From the NCBI RefSeq assembly GCF_010993735.1, contig NZ_WQNI01000021.1, positions 1-64,000 of the forward strand: a DNA stretch of 64,000 bases, given 5' to 3'. Under the pieces are notes generated by a model that searched no databases, was not told the origin of the DNA, and was given only the letters and a program-made list of their open reading frames with translations. A program made the translations under genes and the position numbers. Shown piece by piece: positions 1-8,891 of the stretch (position 1 is the stretch's first letter; every line of letters starts with the position of its first letter). The DNA comes from Chelativorans alearensis. GTDB lineage: Bacteria; Pseudomonadota; Alphaproteobacteria; Rhizobiales; Rhizobiaceae.

Positions 1-3
1 CTC

Positions 4-108
4 TTGAAAAACGCCCTCACGGGCCACAGGAGCTGGACGCCGCAATGGCCCGAAAGTCAACCGAAAGCCGAATACGACGTCGTCATCGCCGGCGCCGGCG
101 AGCTCGGC
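4..108 (+). pseudogene. soxB: Sarcosine oxidase beta subunit (SoxB), N-terminal stub
   Basis: The reading frame opens with a stretch typical of the SoxB N-terminus (KNALTGHRSW, then an EYDVVIAGAG dinucleotide-binding start). It breaks off after about 35 codons, where SoxB should continue into its FAD-binding fold. The next residues belong to a different subunit, so this is a truncated remnant. The upstream part lies outside the window. SoxB is the catalytic flavoprotein subunit of heterotetrameric sarcosine oxidase, which demethylates sarcosine to glycine and passes formaldehyde to THF. This fits the glyA and sdaA genes that follow. The family call rests on remembered SoxB N-termini. Confidence 0.6.
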
Positions 109-219
109 TTCGAGGTGAATGTGCCGGTCCGCCATGGCCGCACGCTGTGGGAAAGCTCTGGGCGGCCGGGCAGCAATATGACTTGCGCCTACGGCACCGA
201 GACCATGCACGTGCTCAGG
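109..219 (+). pseudogene. soxA: Sarcosine oxidase alpha subunit (SoxA), internal fragment with frameshifts
   Basis: Directly after the SoxB stub the frame reads FEVNVPVRHGRTLWE, and later YGTETMHVLR. Both blocks resemble the C-terminal GcvT-like folate domain of SoxA. The middle block (KLWAAGQQYD) lies in another frame, so there are two compensating frameshifts within about 40 bp. The fragment is therefore not functional. Joining SoxB and SoxA pieces with the intervening DNA missing implies deletion inside a former soxBDA(G) operon. The evidence is motif-level only. Confidence 0.5.
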
Positions 220-220
220 G

Positions 221-364
221 TCCGGCGACCCTCACTTCGCCCAGGCGGTCGATATCGCGCGGGCGGCCGAGCGTCAGCAGTTCGGCCTCGATATGTGGCG
301 CTCCTTCACGCCGCATATGATCGCGCTCCTTAAAACCGGCTGCGCCGAACTGGCCGCAGAATGA
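221..364 (+). pseudogene. Unidentified C-terminal tail, fragment
   Basis: A third frame stays open to a TGA at 362-364 and encodes about 47 residues, including GDPHFAQAVDIA and DMWRSFTPHM. Composition looks like real coding sequence, but no start precedes it and I do not recognise the family. It is probably the 3' end of a gene whose 5' part was lost in the deletion that joined the sox fragments. It could also be SoxA-operon sequence that I fail to place. Confidence 0.3.
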
Positions 365-390
365 ACCGACCACGCGAACAGGAACTCAAG

Positions 391-1659
391 ATGCTCAACA
401 CTATGGCCAGTGCTCCGATCTCCGACACCGCCATCGCCGAAGCGATGGCTCACGAACTCGATCGCCAGCGGAACCAGATCGAGCTGATCGCCTCGGAGAA
501 CATCGTTTCGAGCGATGTTCTGGCGGCACAGGGTTCGGTTCTGACCAACAAATATGCCGAAGGGTACCCCGGTCGCCGTTACTATGGCGGCTGCGAGCAT
601 GTGGATGTTGTCGAAGCGATCGCGATTGACCGGCTCAAACAACTCTTCGGCGCCGAATATGCCAACGTTCAGCCGCATTCGGGTGCGCAGGCTAATCAGG
701 CCGTCTTTCTGGCACTGCTGCAGCCGGGCGACCGGATCATGGGCATGTCGCTTGCCCATGGCGGGCACCTGACCCATGGATCTCCGGTCACAATGTCGGG
801 CAAGTGGTTCGATGTGGTCTCATACGAAGTAGACGAGAAAACCCACCTCATCGACATGGAACAGGTGCGCAAGGTTGCAGTGGAGAACAAGCCGAAGCTG
901 ATCGTCGCCGGAGCCTCGGCCTATCCGCGCCGGATCGACTTTGCGGCCTTCCGCGCGATCGCCGACGAGGTCGGGGCGTATCTGATGGTCGATATGGCGC
1001 ATTATGCCGGGCTGGTCGCGGCCGGCGAATATCCCAACCCGGTGCCACACGCCCATGTCGTGACCTCGACCACGCACAAGACCCTGCGCGGACCCCGTGG
1101 CGGATTCATCCTGACCAATGACGAGGCGCTGGCGAAGAAGCTCAACTCTGCGGTGTTCCCGGGCAACCAGGGTGGCCCGCTCATGCACGTGATCGCAGCC
1201 AAGGCGGTGGCCTTCGGCGAGGCGCTTCAGCCCGCGTTCAAGGACTATGCGAAGCAGGTCGTGGAGAATGCGCGTGCGCTTTCGGAGGCCCTCCAGAAAG
1301 GGGGTGTCGGTATCGTCTCTGGTGGAACCGACTGCCACATGGTTCTGGTCGACCTGCGACCCAAGGGCGTGACCGGCAAGGCCGCCGAAGCAGCATTGGA
1401 GCGGGTGGGCCTGACCTGCAACAAGAATGCGATTCCCTTTGACCCGGAAAAGCCCTTTATCACCTCGGGCATCCGTCTCGGCACCTCTGCGGGCACGACA
1501 CGCGGCTTCGGGCAGGCCGAATTCCGCAGGATCGGTGAGCTGATCCTGAAAGTGATCGACGCGCTTGCGGCAGATGCCGGCGACAATACCTGGATAGAGG
1601 CCGAAGTCCGGGCAGAGGTGCGCGCGCTCTGTGCCGCGCATCCCATCTACGCTTCCTGA
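391..1659 (+). CDS. glyA: Serine hydroxymethyltransferase
   Basis: PLP enzyme interconverting glycine plus 5,10-methylene-THF with serine plus THF in the cytoplasm. The 422-residue product shows the family signatures: an N-terminal [11 protein letters not shown] block, [18 protein letters not shown], the PLP-lysine region [14 protein letters not shown], and [14 protein letters not shown] near the C-terminus. I chose ATG 391 because AGGA stands 7 bases before it; the in-frame ATG at 361 would add ten atypical residues. sdaA starts 5 bp downstream, so the pair makes a glycine-serine-pyruvate route. That fits glycine arriving from sarcosine or betaine breakdown, as the sox remnants upstream suggest. 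It may be a second, catabolic copy rather than the housekeeping glyA. Confidence 0.95.
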   Translation: MLNTMASAPISDTAIAEAMAHELDRQRNQIELIASENIVSSDVLAAQGSVLTNKYAEGYPGRRYYGGCEHVDVVEAIAIDRLKQLFGAEYANVQPHSGAQANQAVFLALLQPGDRIMGMSLAHGGHLTHGSPVTMSGKWFDVVSYEVDEKTHLIDMEQVRKVAVENKPKLIVAGASAYPRRIDFAAFRAIADEVGAYLMVDMAHYAGLVAAGEYPNPVPHAHVVTSTTHKTLRGPRGGFILTNDEALAKKLNSAVFPGNQGGPLMHVIAAKAVAFGEALQPAFKDYAKQVVENARALSEALQKGGVGIVSGGTDCHMVLVDLRPKGVTGKAAEAALERVGLTCNKNAIPFDPEKPFITSGIRLGTSAGTTRGFGQAEFRRIGELILKVIDALAADAGDNTWIEAEVRAEVRALCAAHPIYAS

Positions 1660-1664
1660 TATCC

Positions 1665-3074
1665 ATGTTCCTGTCGGTCTTCGACATCTTCAAAATCGGC
1701 ATCGGGCCCTCGTCGTCACATACGATGGGCCCGATGACGGCGGCGGCGCGCTTTCTCGACGATCTGCGCGGCGCGGCCGACAAGAGTCCCGGTGCAGGGA
1801 GGTTGGCCCGCGTGACGGCAACGCTCCACGGTTCATTAGCGTTCACCGGCAAGGGGCATGCCACCGACCGCGCAGTGATCCTCGGGCTTTGTGGGCTGCT
1901 GCCCGACACACTCGACCCCGACAGGGCAGAGTCGCTGGAGGCCGAGGTTCGGCGAACACGCCAGATCACGCCCGAGGGGCTGGGCGTCTTGAAGTTCGAT
2001 CCCGAAACCGATCTCGTTTTCGACTACGGTCCACCACTCGAAGGCCATGCGAACGGGCTTGTGTTGCGAGCGTTCGATACCAGGGACAATCCCTATCACA
2101 CCGAGACCTACTATTCGGTCGGGGGTGGCTTCGTGCTGACCGAAGGCGAACTGCGCCGCAAGAACGAGAACGCGGCTTCGCTTCACGACGAAAAGCAGGG
2201 GCGCGATTATCCCTATCCGTTCGGGACGGCCAGGGAGATGCTGGCCATGGGCGCTACTTCGGGCAAGACGATCGCCCAAATGAAACGCGCCAACGAGATG
2301 ATCGCGCATGGCGCCGATCTCGATGCGAAGATCGACCGCATTTGGCAGGCGATGGACGACTGCATCGAGCGCGGCCTGGCGCAGGAGGGTATCCTGCCGG
2401 GTGGGCTCAAGGTGCGACGCCGGGCAAAGGCGATTCATGAAAAACTGTTGGCTGAGCGGGGCCATAACTCGGCCCAGCCGCATCAGGCGAACGATTGGCT
2501 GAGTGTCTATGCCATGGCTGTGAACGAGGAAAATGCGGCCGGCGGGCGTGTCGTGACCTCGCCGACGAATGGCGCTGCCGGGGTTGTGCCGGCGGTGCTG
2601 CGCTACTACCGGGATCACTGTGTCGGGGGCGGGGCGCATGGCATCGGCGACTTCCTTTTGGTTGCAGCCGCCATTGGCGGTCTCATCAAGCATAACGCGT
2701 CCATTTCGGGCGCGGAGGTGGGATGTCAGGGCGAGGTTGGTTCCGCCTCAGCGATGGCGGCTGCGGGGCTGTGCGCGGCGCTTGGCGGCAGCAACGAACA
2801 GGTCGAAAACGCGGCCGAAATCGCGTTGGAACATCACCTGGGCATGACCTGCGATCCGGCGGCAGGCCTGGTACAGGTTCCCTGTATCGAACGAAACGCC
2901 CTTGGTGCGATCAAGGCCGTCTCGGCAGCCAGCCTGGCGCTGCGCGGCGACGGCCAGCACTTCATGCCGCTCGACAACTGCGTGCGCGTGATGCTTGAGA
3001 CCGGGCGCGACATGAGCCTGAAATACAAGGAAACCTCGACCGGGGGGATTGCAGTCAATCTGCCCGAGTGCTGA
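1665..3074 (+). CDS. sdaA: L-serine ammonia-lyase, iron-sulfur type
   Basis: Deaminates L-serine to pyruvate and ammonia using a labile [4Fe-4S] cluster. The single 469-residue chain starts with [20 protein letters not shown], the standard beginning of one-chain proteobacterial enzymes. It has an alpha domain with [13 protein letters not shown], cluster-region cysteines in [13 protein letters not shown] and MTCDPAAG, and the typical tail [12 protein letters not shown]. It starts 5 bp after glyA, so co-expression and possibly translational coupling are likely. The product drains serine made by GlyA from betaine-derived glycine. A decayed second copy of its 3' end sits at 9.78 kb. Confidence 0.95.
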   Translation: MFLSVFDIFKIGIGPSSSHTMGPMTAAARFLDDLRGAADKSPGAGRLARVTATLHGSLAFTGKGHATDRAVILGLCGLLPDTLDPDRAESLEAEVRRTRQITPEGLGVLKFDPETDLVFDYGPPLEGHANGLVLRAFDTRDNPYHTETYYSVGGGFVLTEGELRRKNENAASLHDEKQGRDYPYPFGTAREMLAMGATSGKTIAQMKRANEMIAHGADLDAKIDRIWQAMDDCIERGLAQEGILPGGLKVRRRAKAIHEKLLAERGHNSAQPHQANDWLSVYAMAVNEENAAGGRVVTSPTNGAAGVVPAVLRYYRDHCVGGGAHGIGDFLLVAAAIGGLIKHNASISGAEVGCQGEVGSASAMAAAGLCAALGGSNEQVENAAEIALEHHLGMTCDPAAGLVQVPCIERNALGAIKAVSAASLALRGDGQHFMPLDNCVRVMLETGRDMSLKYKETSTGGIAVNLPEC

Positions 3075-3176
3075 TCGCTCTAGTCGAATTTTGAACCGCC
3101 TCGACCGGCGGCGTATGAGGAAGACAGCACTTCGGTTATGGGACAGGCAAGTGGGCGCCTTGAAGGCGAAGCCCGT

Positions 3177-4235
3177 TCAGGCGCCCGCGGCAAGCGTTTC
3201 GAGTGCACGCATCCGGTTGAGCGCGCCGATGGGCCGGCCGTTCTCCGCCGAAACGGGGATCATCTCGGGGCCGGAGATGAGCAACCGCGCAATTTCGGAA
3301 ATCGTTGCATTTGCCGATACGCCTGCACCGCCAGTCGCATCTACGGACGATTCCATCAAGGAGGAAACCCGCACCACCCGTGCGGGCGATACCTTGGCGA
3401 CAAAGCGCTTCACATAGTCGGTGGCCGGCTGCATCACCAGTTCTTCCGGGGTGCCGATCTGGACGATGCGCCCGCCCTCCATGATCGCGATGCGATCCGC
3501 CAGGCGGATCGCTTCGTCAAGGTCATGGGTGACAAAGACCACGGTGCGAGTCTGGGTCTTCTGCAAGCGCAACACCTCTGTCTGCAGATCGGCGCGGATC
3601 AGCGGGTCCAGCGCTGAGAACGGCTCATCCAGGAACCAGAACTCCGGATCCGTGGCCAACGAGCGGGCGATGCCGACCCGCTGTTGCTGGCCGCCCGACA
3701 GCTCTGCCGGGAACCGTGCCTCGCGACCGCTCAAGCCCACGGTCTCGACGAGCTCCAATGCGCGGGCTTTGGCCTTGTCGCGTGCCACGCCCTGCACTTC
3801 CAGTGGAAAGGCAATATTGCTCAGTACCGTCCGATTCGGCAGCAGCGCGAAATGCTGGAACACCATTCCCATCCGCGTGCGCCTAAGCTTCACCAGCTCC
3901 TTGTCCGCAAGCGTCATAATATCGCGATCACCGTAGAAAACGCGGCCTTCAGTGGACTCGGTCAGTCGTGTCAGACAACGCAGAAGCGTTGACTTCCCCG
4001 ATCCGGAAAGCCCCATGATTACGAAGACCTCGCCTTGAGCGATCTGAAATGTGGCGTCCTGAACGGCGCCCACGAGGCCGTCTTTGGCCAATGCCTCGGG
4101 GCTGCGTGCAGAGAGCGGTCGCCGGGCGAAAAGCGTTTTCTGTTGACCAAACACTTTCCATACGCCCTCGGCGCTGAGCGCGATTGGGCGGGTCAGCGCG
4201 CTGTCACCGGATGCCGCGGCTTTAGCGTCAAGCAT
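3177..4235 (-). CDS. proV: Glycine betaine/proline ABC transporter ATP-binding protein
   Basis: ATPase subunit of a quaternary-amine importer of the OpuA/ProU type. The 352-residue protein carries Walker A (GLSGSGKST), the Q-loop (VFQHFALLPN), the ABC signature (LSGGQQQR), Walker B (FWFLDEPFSALDP) and the H-loop (VTHD). The N-terminal extension with WKVFGQ is typical of ProV/OpuAA. A short C-terminal segment replaces the full tandem CBS module of osmosensing homologues, so this looks like a catabolic rather than an osmotic importer. It overlaps the permease stop by 8 bp. Its 3' end faces sdaA convergently across about 100 bp. Confidence 0.92.
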   Translation of the reverse strand: MLDAKAAASGDSALTRPIALSAEGVWKVFGQQKTLFARRPLSARSPEALAKDGLVGAVQDATFQIAQGEVFVIMGLSGSGKSTLLRCLTRLTESTEGRVFYGDRDIMTLADKELVKLRRTRMGMVFQHFALLPNRTVLSNIAFPLEVQGVARDKAKARALELVETVGLSGREARFPAELSGGQQQRVGIARSLATDPEFWFLDEPFSALDPLIRADLQTEVLRLQKTQTRTVVFVTHDLDEAIRLADRIAIMEGGRIVQIGTPEELVMQPATDYVKRFVAKVSPARVVRVSSLMESSVDATGGAGVSANATISEIARLLISGPEMIPVSAENGRPIGALNRMRALETLAAGA

Positions 4236-6210
4236 GGATGTCTCCTTCGTGTCGCGCGGCGCGGGCCGCGGCGGATTTCAAGAGCGTATCGGCAATCAGC
4301 GCGATGCAGGCCACGCAAAGGCCGGCCACGATCCCCGGCCCGACCTCGCCACGGGTCAGTGAGGTATACACCTCCTGTCCCAGCTCTCGGGTGCCGACCA
4401 GCGCCGCGATCACCAACATCGACAAGGCCATCATCACCGTCTGGTTCACCCCCAGAAGCAGGGTGGGCATGGCTGACGGCAACCGGACGAAACGGAACGT
4501 TTGCCAAGGCGTGCAGCCGGACATGGCCGCCGCCTCGACCCGTTCCGAAGGAACATGCTTCATGCCGGCCATGCCGTACCGCACTGCGGGAGCAACGGCA
4601 TAGGACACGACGGCGATCAGTGCCGAAAAATCCCCGTTGCGGAACAGCATGACAGCCGGCAGCAGATAGACCAGCGTTGGCAGCGTCTGCAACGTATCCA
4701 ACACCAGTTGCACGGGCTGATGGAATCGCGGGCGGGACGATACCCAGATCCCGAACGGCAGCCCGATTGCCAGGGCGATCGCCACCGCCAGAGTGGTCAG
4801 ATAGACCGACACCATCGCCGGCTCCCAATAGCCGGTCAGCGCGATGAACAGAAGCAGTGCCATCACTGTCAGTGCCGCGCGCTTTCCGCCAAGCGCGTAG
4901 CCCGCGAAGCAGACCAGGAGCCCGATCAAGGTCCAGGGTGTCGCCAGAAGCAGGTCGCGGAACGGGTTCATCACCTTCAGCAGCATCGCCGTGCGGATCG
5001 CGTCGAGCGGATCATAGAACTCCCGGTTGATGAAGCTTACGGCCCCGTTCCAGAACGGGGCCGTCGTCAACGTCAGGTCCTTCGGCCACAATCCCAGCGA
5101 CGGGATGACGAAACTGAACAGCGTGAAGATGATCAGCAATGCGAGCGCCAGTACGGTATCCCGACGCCGCCAAAGCCCCACGGCTTGGGTCGATTGGTTG
5201 TGCGCCGCCGCCTGCGTCAGCCGATCCAGAACGACCGCCAGTGCAACGATGCCCATACCGGCCTCGAAGCCAGCGCCGAAATCCAGACGGCGCAGCGCCC
5301 GAAGGACATCGTAGCCGAGACCGCCGGCGCCGATCATCGAGGCGATGATGACCATGTTCAGCGTCATCATGACGACCTGGTTCAACCCGATGGCGAGCCG
5401 CGGAACGGCGACGGGCAACTCAACCTTCCACAGGGTTTGCGCGCGGCTGCAGCCGGTCATCCGGGCGAGTTCGAGCGTTTCCTGCGGAACAGAGCGAAGA
5501 GCGAGAACGGTCGCGTGCACCATGGGGGGCAGCGCGTAGACCACCGTGGCGAAGAGGGCGGCGCTGGGCCCGTACCCGAACAGCAGGAGCGTCGGCAGCA
5601 GGTAGGAAAAGATCGGCACGGTCTGCATGACGTTCATGACCGCCCGGACGAATGCTTCAGTCCGCGGTGAACGATAGGCCCGAATGCCGATGGCAAGCCC
5701 CAGGACGAGCGCCGTCACGACGCAGAGCAGAACCGAGGCCAAGGTGGTCATGGCTAAAACCCAAAGACCGAATAAAGCCAGATAAAGCCCCGACACCAGC
5801 GTCAGAAGCATCAGTCCGCGACCGGACAGGCGCAGGGCCACCAGCGCGACTGCAAGCGTCACCCCCAGCCAACTGAGTGGCGGTGCCGCCTGCACCTTGT
5901 TGAAACCGGCCCCCGTCACCCAGCCTTCGGCGAGCACGATCTTGAGCCAGTCGATCGGCGCCTCCGCTGCCGCGGCCAGAGCGCGCGTGACATCCGCAAA
6001 TGTCACCCCGCCGACCCCGGCATCGCGCGCCAGCCAGTTCAGCCCCTCGCCAACCCAGTCCGAAACGGGCAGAATCGCCCAGTTTGGCACGCTGGTGAGG
6101 ACTGCCGGGAAGAAGGGTGCAGCGAATATAACGGCAATCAGGACTGGAAGTGCGATCCAGTCGCCGATTGAACGCGCCCGCACCTGTTCCTTGAGAAAAG
6201 TATCAGCCAT
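4228..6210 (-). CDS. proW: Glycine betaine ABC transporter permease, two permease domains in one chain
   Basis: Membrane channel of the importer. At 660 residues it is twice the usual ProW length because it contains two BPD-type permease domains in tandem. Each has its own EAA-like cytoplasmic loop: LARMTGCSRAQTLWKVELP in the first half and VEAAAMSGCTPWQTFRFVRL in the second. Each is followed by NQVVMM or NQTVMM membrane segments. One polypeptide can thus form the whole channel dimer. Duplicated ProW proteins are known in alphaproteobacteria. It lies between proX (48 bp upstream) and proV (8-bp overlap), giving the order proX-proW-proV. Confidence 0.9.
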   Translation of the reverse strand: MADTFLKEQVRARSIGDWIALPVLIAVIFAAPFFPAVLTSVPNWAILPVSDWVGEGLNWLARDAGVGGVTFADVTRALAAAAEAPIDWLKIVLAEGWVTGAGFNKVQAAPPLSWLGVTLAVALVALRLSGRGLMLLTLVSGLYLALFGLWVLAMTTLASVLLCVVTALVLGLAIGIRAYRSPRTEAFVRAVMNVMQTVPIFSYLLPTLLLFGYGPSAALFATVVYALPPMVHATVLALRSVPQETLELARMTGCSRAQTLWKVELPVAVPRLAIGLNQVVMMTLNMVIIASMIGAGGLGYDVLRALRRLDFGAGFEAGMGIVALAVVLDRLTQAAAHNQSTQAVGLWRRRDTVLALALLIIFTLFSFVIPSLGLWPKDLTLTTAPFWNGAVSFINREFYDPLDAIRTAMLLKVMNPFRDLLLATPWTLIGLLVCFAGYALGGKRAALTVMALLLFIALTGYWEPAMVSVYLTTLAVAIALAIGLPFGIWVSSRPRFHQPVQLVLDTLQTLPTLVYLLPAVMLFRNGDFSALIAVVSYAVAPAVRYGMAGMKHVPSERVEAAAMSGCTPWQTFRFVRLPSAMPTLLLGVNQTVMMALSMLVIAALVGTRELGQEVYTSLTRGEVGPGIVAGLCVACIALIADTLLKSAAARAARHEGDIHA

Positions 6211-6258
6211 TGCGGCGCTCCGGCCGGGACCGTCATTGACGATCCCGGCGCGTTCAGG

Positions 6259-7215
6259 TCACTTTTCAGCGCAGGCCGCCCAGCCGCGCCACTTGGCTTC
6301 GTTTTCCTTTGCCCATTCCATGGCGACCTCCTCTACGCCGCGGCCTTCGACATCGACCTCGTAGACCAGCGCTCCAACCTCATCGCCATCCATGGTGAAG
6401 TTGCGCACGATGTCATAGGCACACGGCCAGATCTCTTCGCCTTCCGCCCAAGCCATTTTCTTGATCCAGCCCTCGGGCTTGCCGCAATCGTATTTGGCGT
6501 CGGGGTTCACGCCCCAGGACGCGTCCTCGTAGCAAGCGGGCTCATATTTCGGGAAATCCACGAATTTGCCGTCATAGACCGACGGAGCCCAATGCGGCTT
6601 ATAGACCCACAGTATGATTGGCGCTTTGCGCTCATATGCGGCCCGAAGCTCGGCAAACATCGCCGCGTCGGTGCCCGAATGGACCACCTCGAACGGCAGA
6701 CCCAACGCCTCGACCCGCTCCTCATCGAAGCCGCCCCAACTGACGGGGCCGCTCAGGTACCGCCCCTTCGGCGCGGTTTCCGGCGCGGCGAAGGCCTCGG
6801 CACACTCCCTGAGGGCCTTCCAGTCGGGCAGGCCGGGGCATTGCTCTTCCATATAGGAAGGATACCACCAGTCCTCCTTGGCCTGCGGCCCCAACTCGCC
6901 CATATCCAGCACCTTGCCGGTCGCGACCGAGGCAGTGAAGGCGGCATCCTGGGTGGTCTGCCACGTTTCCAACGCAATGGTCAGATCCCCGGATTCGAAT
7001 CCGGGGTACCGGGCACTGTCATCAGCGATGACTTTCTCGACATCATACCCGTATGTGGACAGGATGATGTTCAGGATTTCGGTATTGATGAGCATCGATG
7101 ACCAATCGGCCATCATCAGCTTGATCGTCTGGTCCGATTCCGGTTCGAAAGCGCTCGCGGGGGTGACTATCCCGACGCTCAGAGCGGCAACTGCGGTGAT
7201 GAGTGTTTTCTTCAT
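6259..7215 (-). CDS. proX: Glycine betaine ABC transporter substrate-binding protein
   Basis: Periplasmic binding protein of the OpuAC type (318 residues). It starts with a cleavable signal peptide ending near TPASAFEPE. Conserved blocks follow: IKLMMADWSS, SARYPGFESGDLTIALETWQ and PIILWVYKPHWA; the last contains aromatic residues of the kind that build the quaternary-amine cage. Cysteines in the C-terminal half may form disulfides. It is first in the transporter operon, and AGAGGCGAAC just before the ATG is a usable ribosome site. The preceding dehydrogenase gene is only 56 bp upstream on the same strand, so both may share a transcript. Exact ligand (betaine, choline, carnitine or DMSP) cannot be told from sequence alone. 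Confidence 0.88.
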   Translation of the reverse strand: MKKTLITAVAALSVGIVTPASAFEPESDQTIKLMMADWSSMLINTEILNIILSTYGYDVEKVIADDSARYPGFESGDLTIALETWQTTQDAAFTASVATGKVLDMGELGPQAKEDWWYPSYMEEQCPGLPDWKALRECAEAFAAPETAPKGRYLSGPVSWGGFDEERVEALGLPFEVVHSGTDAAMFAELRAAYERKAPIILWVYKPHWAPSVYDGKFVDFPKYEPACYEDASWGVNPDAKYDCGKPEGWIKKMAWAEGEEIWPCAYDIVRNFTMDGDEVGALVYEVDVEGRGVEEVAMEWAKENEAKWRGWAACAEK

Positions 7216-7241
7216 GTTCGCCTCTGTGTTGAAGGTTGGCC

Positions 7242-7280
7242 TTTTCAGCCTTTGTTATTGGGCTGGCTTTTTCAGCCTTT
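7242..7280. repeat. Short direct repeat between proX and the dehydrogenase
   Basis: TTTTCAGCCTTT occurs at 7242-7253 and again at 7269-7280, exactly 27 bp apart. On the minus strand each copy reads as a short GGCTGAAAA-containing hairpin element. The second copy includes the dehydrogenase stop codon. It could be a duplicated weak terminator or processing stem-loop, or a slippage product. Confidence 0.4.
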
Positions 7281-8078
7281 CGCGTACCAGCCATTGTCGA
7301 CGTAGAGTGCTGCCCCGTTGACAAAGCTGGCCTCATCCGAGGCCAACCACAGTGCTGCCGCAGCGACCTCCTCCGGCTCGCAGAGCCGGCCTTGCACGGC
7401 GTTCAAATCGGCCTCGTTCCAGTTCTGGCCAAGCCCGTCCAGCTCATCGATCTCGCGCAGACCATGCGCAGTCTTGACGAAACCCGGACAAACCGCATTG
7501 GCGCGAATGCCGTGATCCCGGTATTCGATTGCGATGGAGCGGGCCAGTTGCAGCACCGCGCCCTTGGTCATGCAGTAGAGGCTTTCCAGACCGAAGCCCT
7601 TCTCCCCACCGATCGACGACGTGATGACCACCGAGCCGCCACCATGTTTCAACATATGCGAAACAACTTCACGGCAAACGACAAAGGCTGAACGCACGTT
7701 GATGTTCATCAACCGATCGTAGTCTTCGTCGCTACTTTCGTGCAGGGGTTTTACGATGATCGTGCCGGCATGGCTGAACAGCGTGTCGACGCGCCCCCAA
7801 GCGCGCACGATTTTGTCCAAGGCATCACAGACCGAACCGGTGTCAGACACGTCGGTCTCGAAGAACAGCGCCTGTCCACCCGCTGTCTCGATCTCGTCGG
7901 CCACCTCGCGGCCGCTGTCGGCCTGGATGTCGAGGACCGCGACCCGAGCGCCCGCTTCTGCGAACAGGCACGCAGCAGCACGACCGATGCCGCCTGCTCC
8001 ACCGGTGATTATCGCGGTGCGGCCCTCAAGGCGCCCAGCGACAATGGGCTTTCTCGAGACACGCTGAGCAACATTCAT
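7272..8078 (-). CDS. Short-chain dehydrogenase/reductase (SDR), first copy
   Basis: NAD(P)-dependent oxidoreductase of the classical SDR class, 268 residues from the ATG at 8078, which follows a GGGAAC ribosome site; an upstream in-frame ATG at 8126 would lie inside the palindrome described next. It shows the cofactor motif TGGAGGIGRAAA, the structural block NHAG-equivalent SHAG, catalytic Ser in VITSSIGG, and Tyr/Lys in YCMTK. Pieces such as EYRDHGIRANAVCPGFVKT and the stretch LCEPEEVAAAALWLASDEASFVNG closely parallel the SDR at 8892, so the two are paralogues. The substrate is unknown; the context suggests a hydroxylated product of a betaine- or carnitine-like compound. Confidence 0.85.
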   Translation of the reverse strand: MNVAQRVSRKPIVAGRLEGRTAIITGGAGGIGRAAACLFAEAGARVAVLDIQADSGREVADEIETAGGQALFFETDVSDTGSVCDALDKIVRAWGRVDTLFSHAGTIIVKPLHESSDEDYDRLMNINVRSAFVVCREVVSHMLKHGGGSVVITSSIGGEKGFGLESLYCMTKGAVLQLARSIAIEYRDHGIRANAVCPGFVKTAHGLREIDELDGLGQNWNEADLNAVQGRLCEPEEVAAAALWLASDEASFVNGAALYVDNGWYAKG

Positions 8079-8104
8079 CGGGTTCCCCAAAATCGCATTG
8101 GTAT

Positions 8105-8127
8105 AATGGTCTAGTTTGAAGACCATT
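8105..8127. promoter_or_regulatory. Probable operator of the GntR regulator
   Basis: A perfect palindrome, AATGGTCT-N7-AGACCATT, lies 27 bp upstream of the chosen SDR start, between the GntR gene and the SDR. Size and form (TGGT...ACCA core) match operators of FadR-type GntR proteins. A related half-site (TGGTATA in minus orientation) occurs at 9669-9675 before the second SDR. The assignment to the adjacent GntR gene is inferred. Confidence 0.6.
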
Positions 8128-8183
8128 ACATCGCCGCGAATTTGTCAAGGCCCATCTGCTTCAGAGCAGCAACAGCGTGCAGA

Positions 8184-8888
8184 TCAGGCTGCGGCTTTAC
8201 CCATTCGACGGACGGCGTCCCATAGAAGCCTATGCAGATCAGCCATCGCCGCCTCTGCTTCGTCCACGTCCTCGGAATTCAGCGCAGCAAGTAGACGCTC
8301 GAACTCGCCCAAAGCGACGGTCCCTGTTTTCGACGTCGACGGTGTGTCGTAGGGCAGGAAAAGCTCGGCCAACCCGTCCTCGATTGCCCGTGCAAGCAAC
8401 GGGTTTTGGGTGGCATCCCCCAACGCGAGCAGGAACAGAGCTTCAGCCTGCTTCCGGTGCGGCGCGGTTCGCGCGGCGTGCATCATGGCGACGGCCTCGC
8501 GCATCCGCTTCATCTCGGCCGGACCGCGCCGCGTGCATGCAAGTCGGGCCGCCGCCATCTGGTTCACGGTCAGAAACTCGACGACCCGCATCGTCTTAGC
8601 GGGGGCCCGCAACATCCGGCGGCGCGCCAATTCGCACAGCCGGTCTTCGTCAGTGACAAAAGCCCCGCCCTGCGCGCCGCGCCGCACAGTTATATACTCA
8701 TCCGTCTCAAGAACACGCAGCGCCTCGCGGAGGGTGACGCGGCTGATCCCGAACCGATCGGACAGCTGCCGTTCGGCTGGCAATTTCTCGGCGGGCAGCA
8801 GCAGACCGGCGTGGATCTGGCGGCGCAACAAGTCAACCGCAAGCCCATAAGCCGCCCGCGGCTCTACCGGGCGCAAGCCCCACAGCAT
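8184..8888 (-). CDS. GntR-family (FadR subfamily) transcriptional regulator
   Basis: DNA-binding repressor or activator of 234 residues. The N-terminal winged helix includes LLPAEKLPAERQLSDRFGISRVTLREALRVLE at about residues 30-62 and the wing RRGAQGGAFVT. An all-alpha FCD ligand domain follows. It lies between two paralogous dehydrogenases on the same strand, 4 bp after the upstream one, so the three form one unit: SDR2-GntR-SDR1. The likely ligand is the SDR substrate or product. The palindrome at 8105-8127 just downstream of its own stop is the best operator candidate. Confidence 0.88.
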   Translation of the reverse strand: MLWGLRPVEPRAAYGLAVDLLRRQIHAGLLLPAEKLPAERQLSDRFGISRVTLREALRVLETDEYITVRRGAQGGAFVTDEDRLCELARRRMLRAPAKTMRVVEFLTVNQMAAARLACTRRGPAEMKRMREAVAMMHAARTAPHRKQAEALFLLALGDATQNPLLARAIEDGLAELFLPYDTPSTSKTGTVALGEFERLLAALNSEDVDEAEAAMADLHRLLWDAVRRMGKAAA

Positions 8889-8891
8889 TGG

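Noticed and set aside
391-1659. Possible glycine riboswitch before glyA
   Set aside because: The space before glyA is filled with sox remnants, and no tandem glycine-aptamer features are visible.
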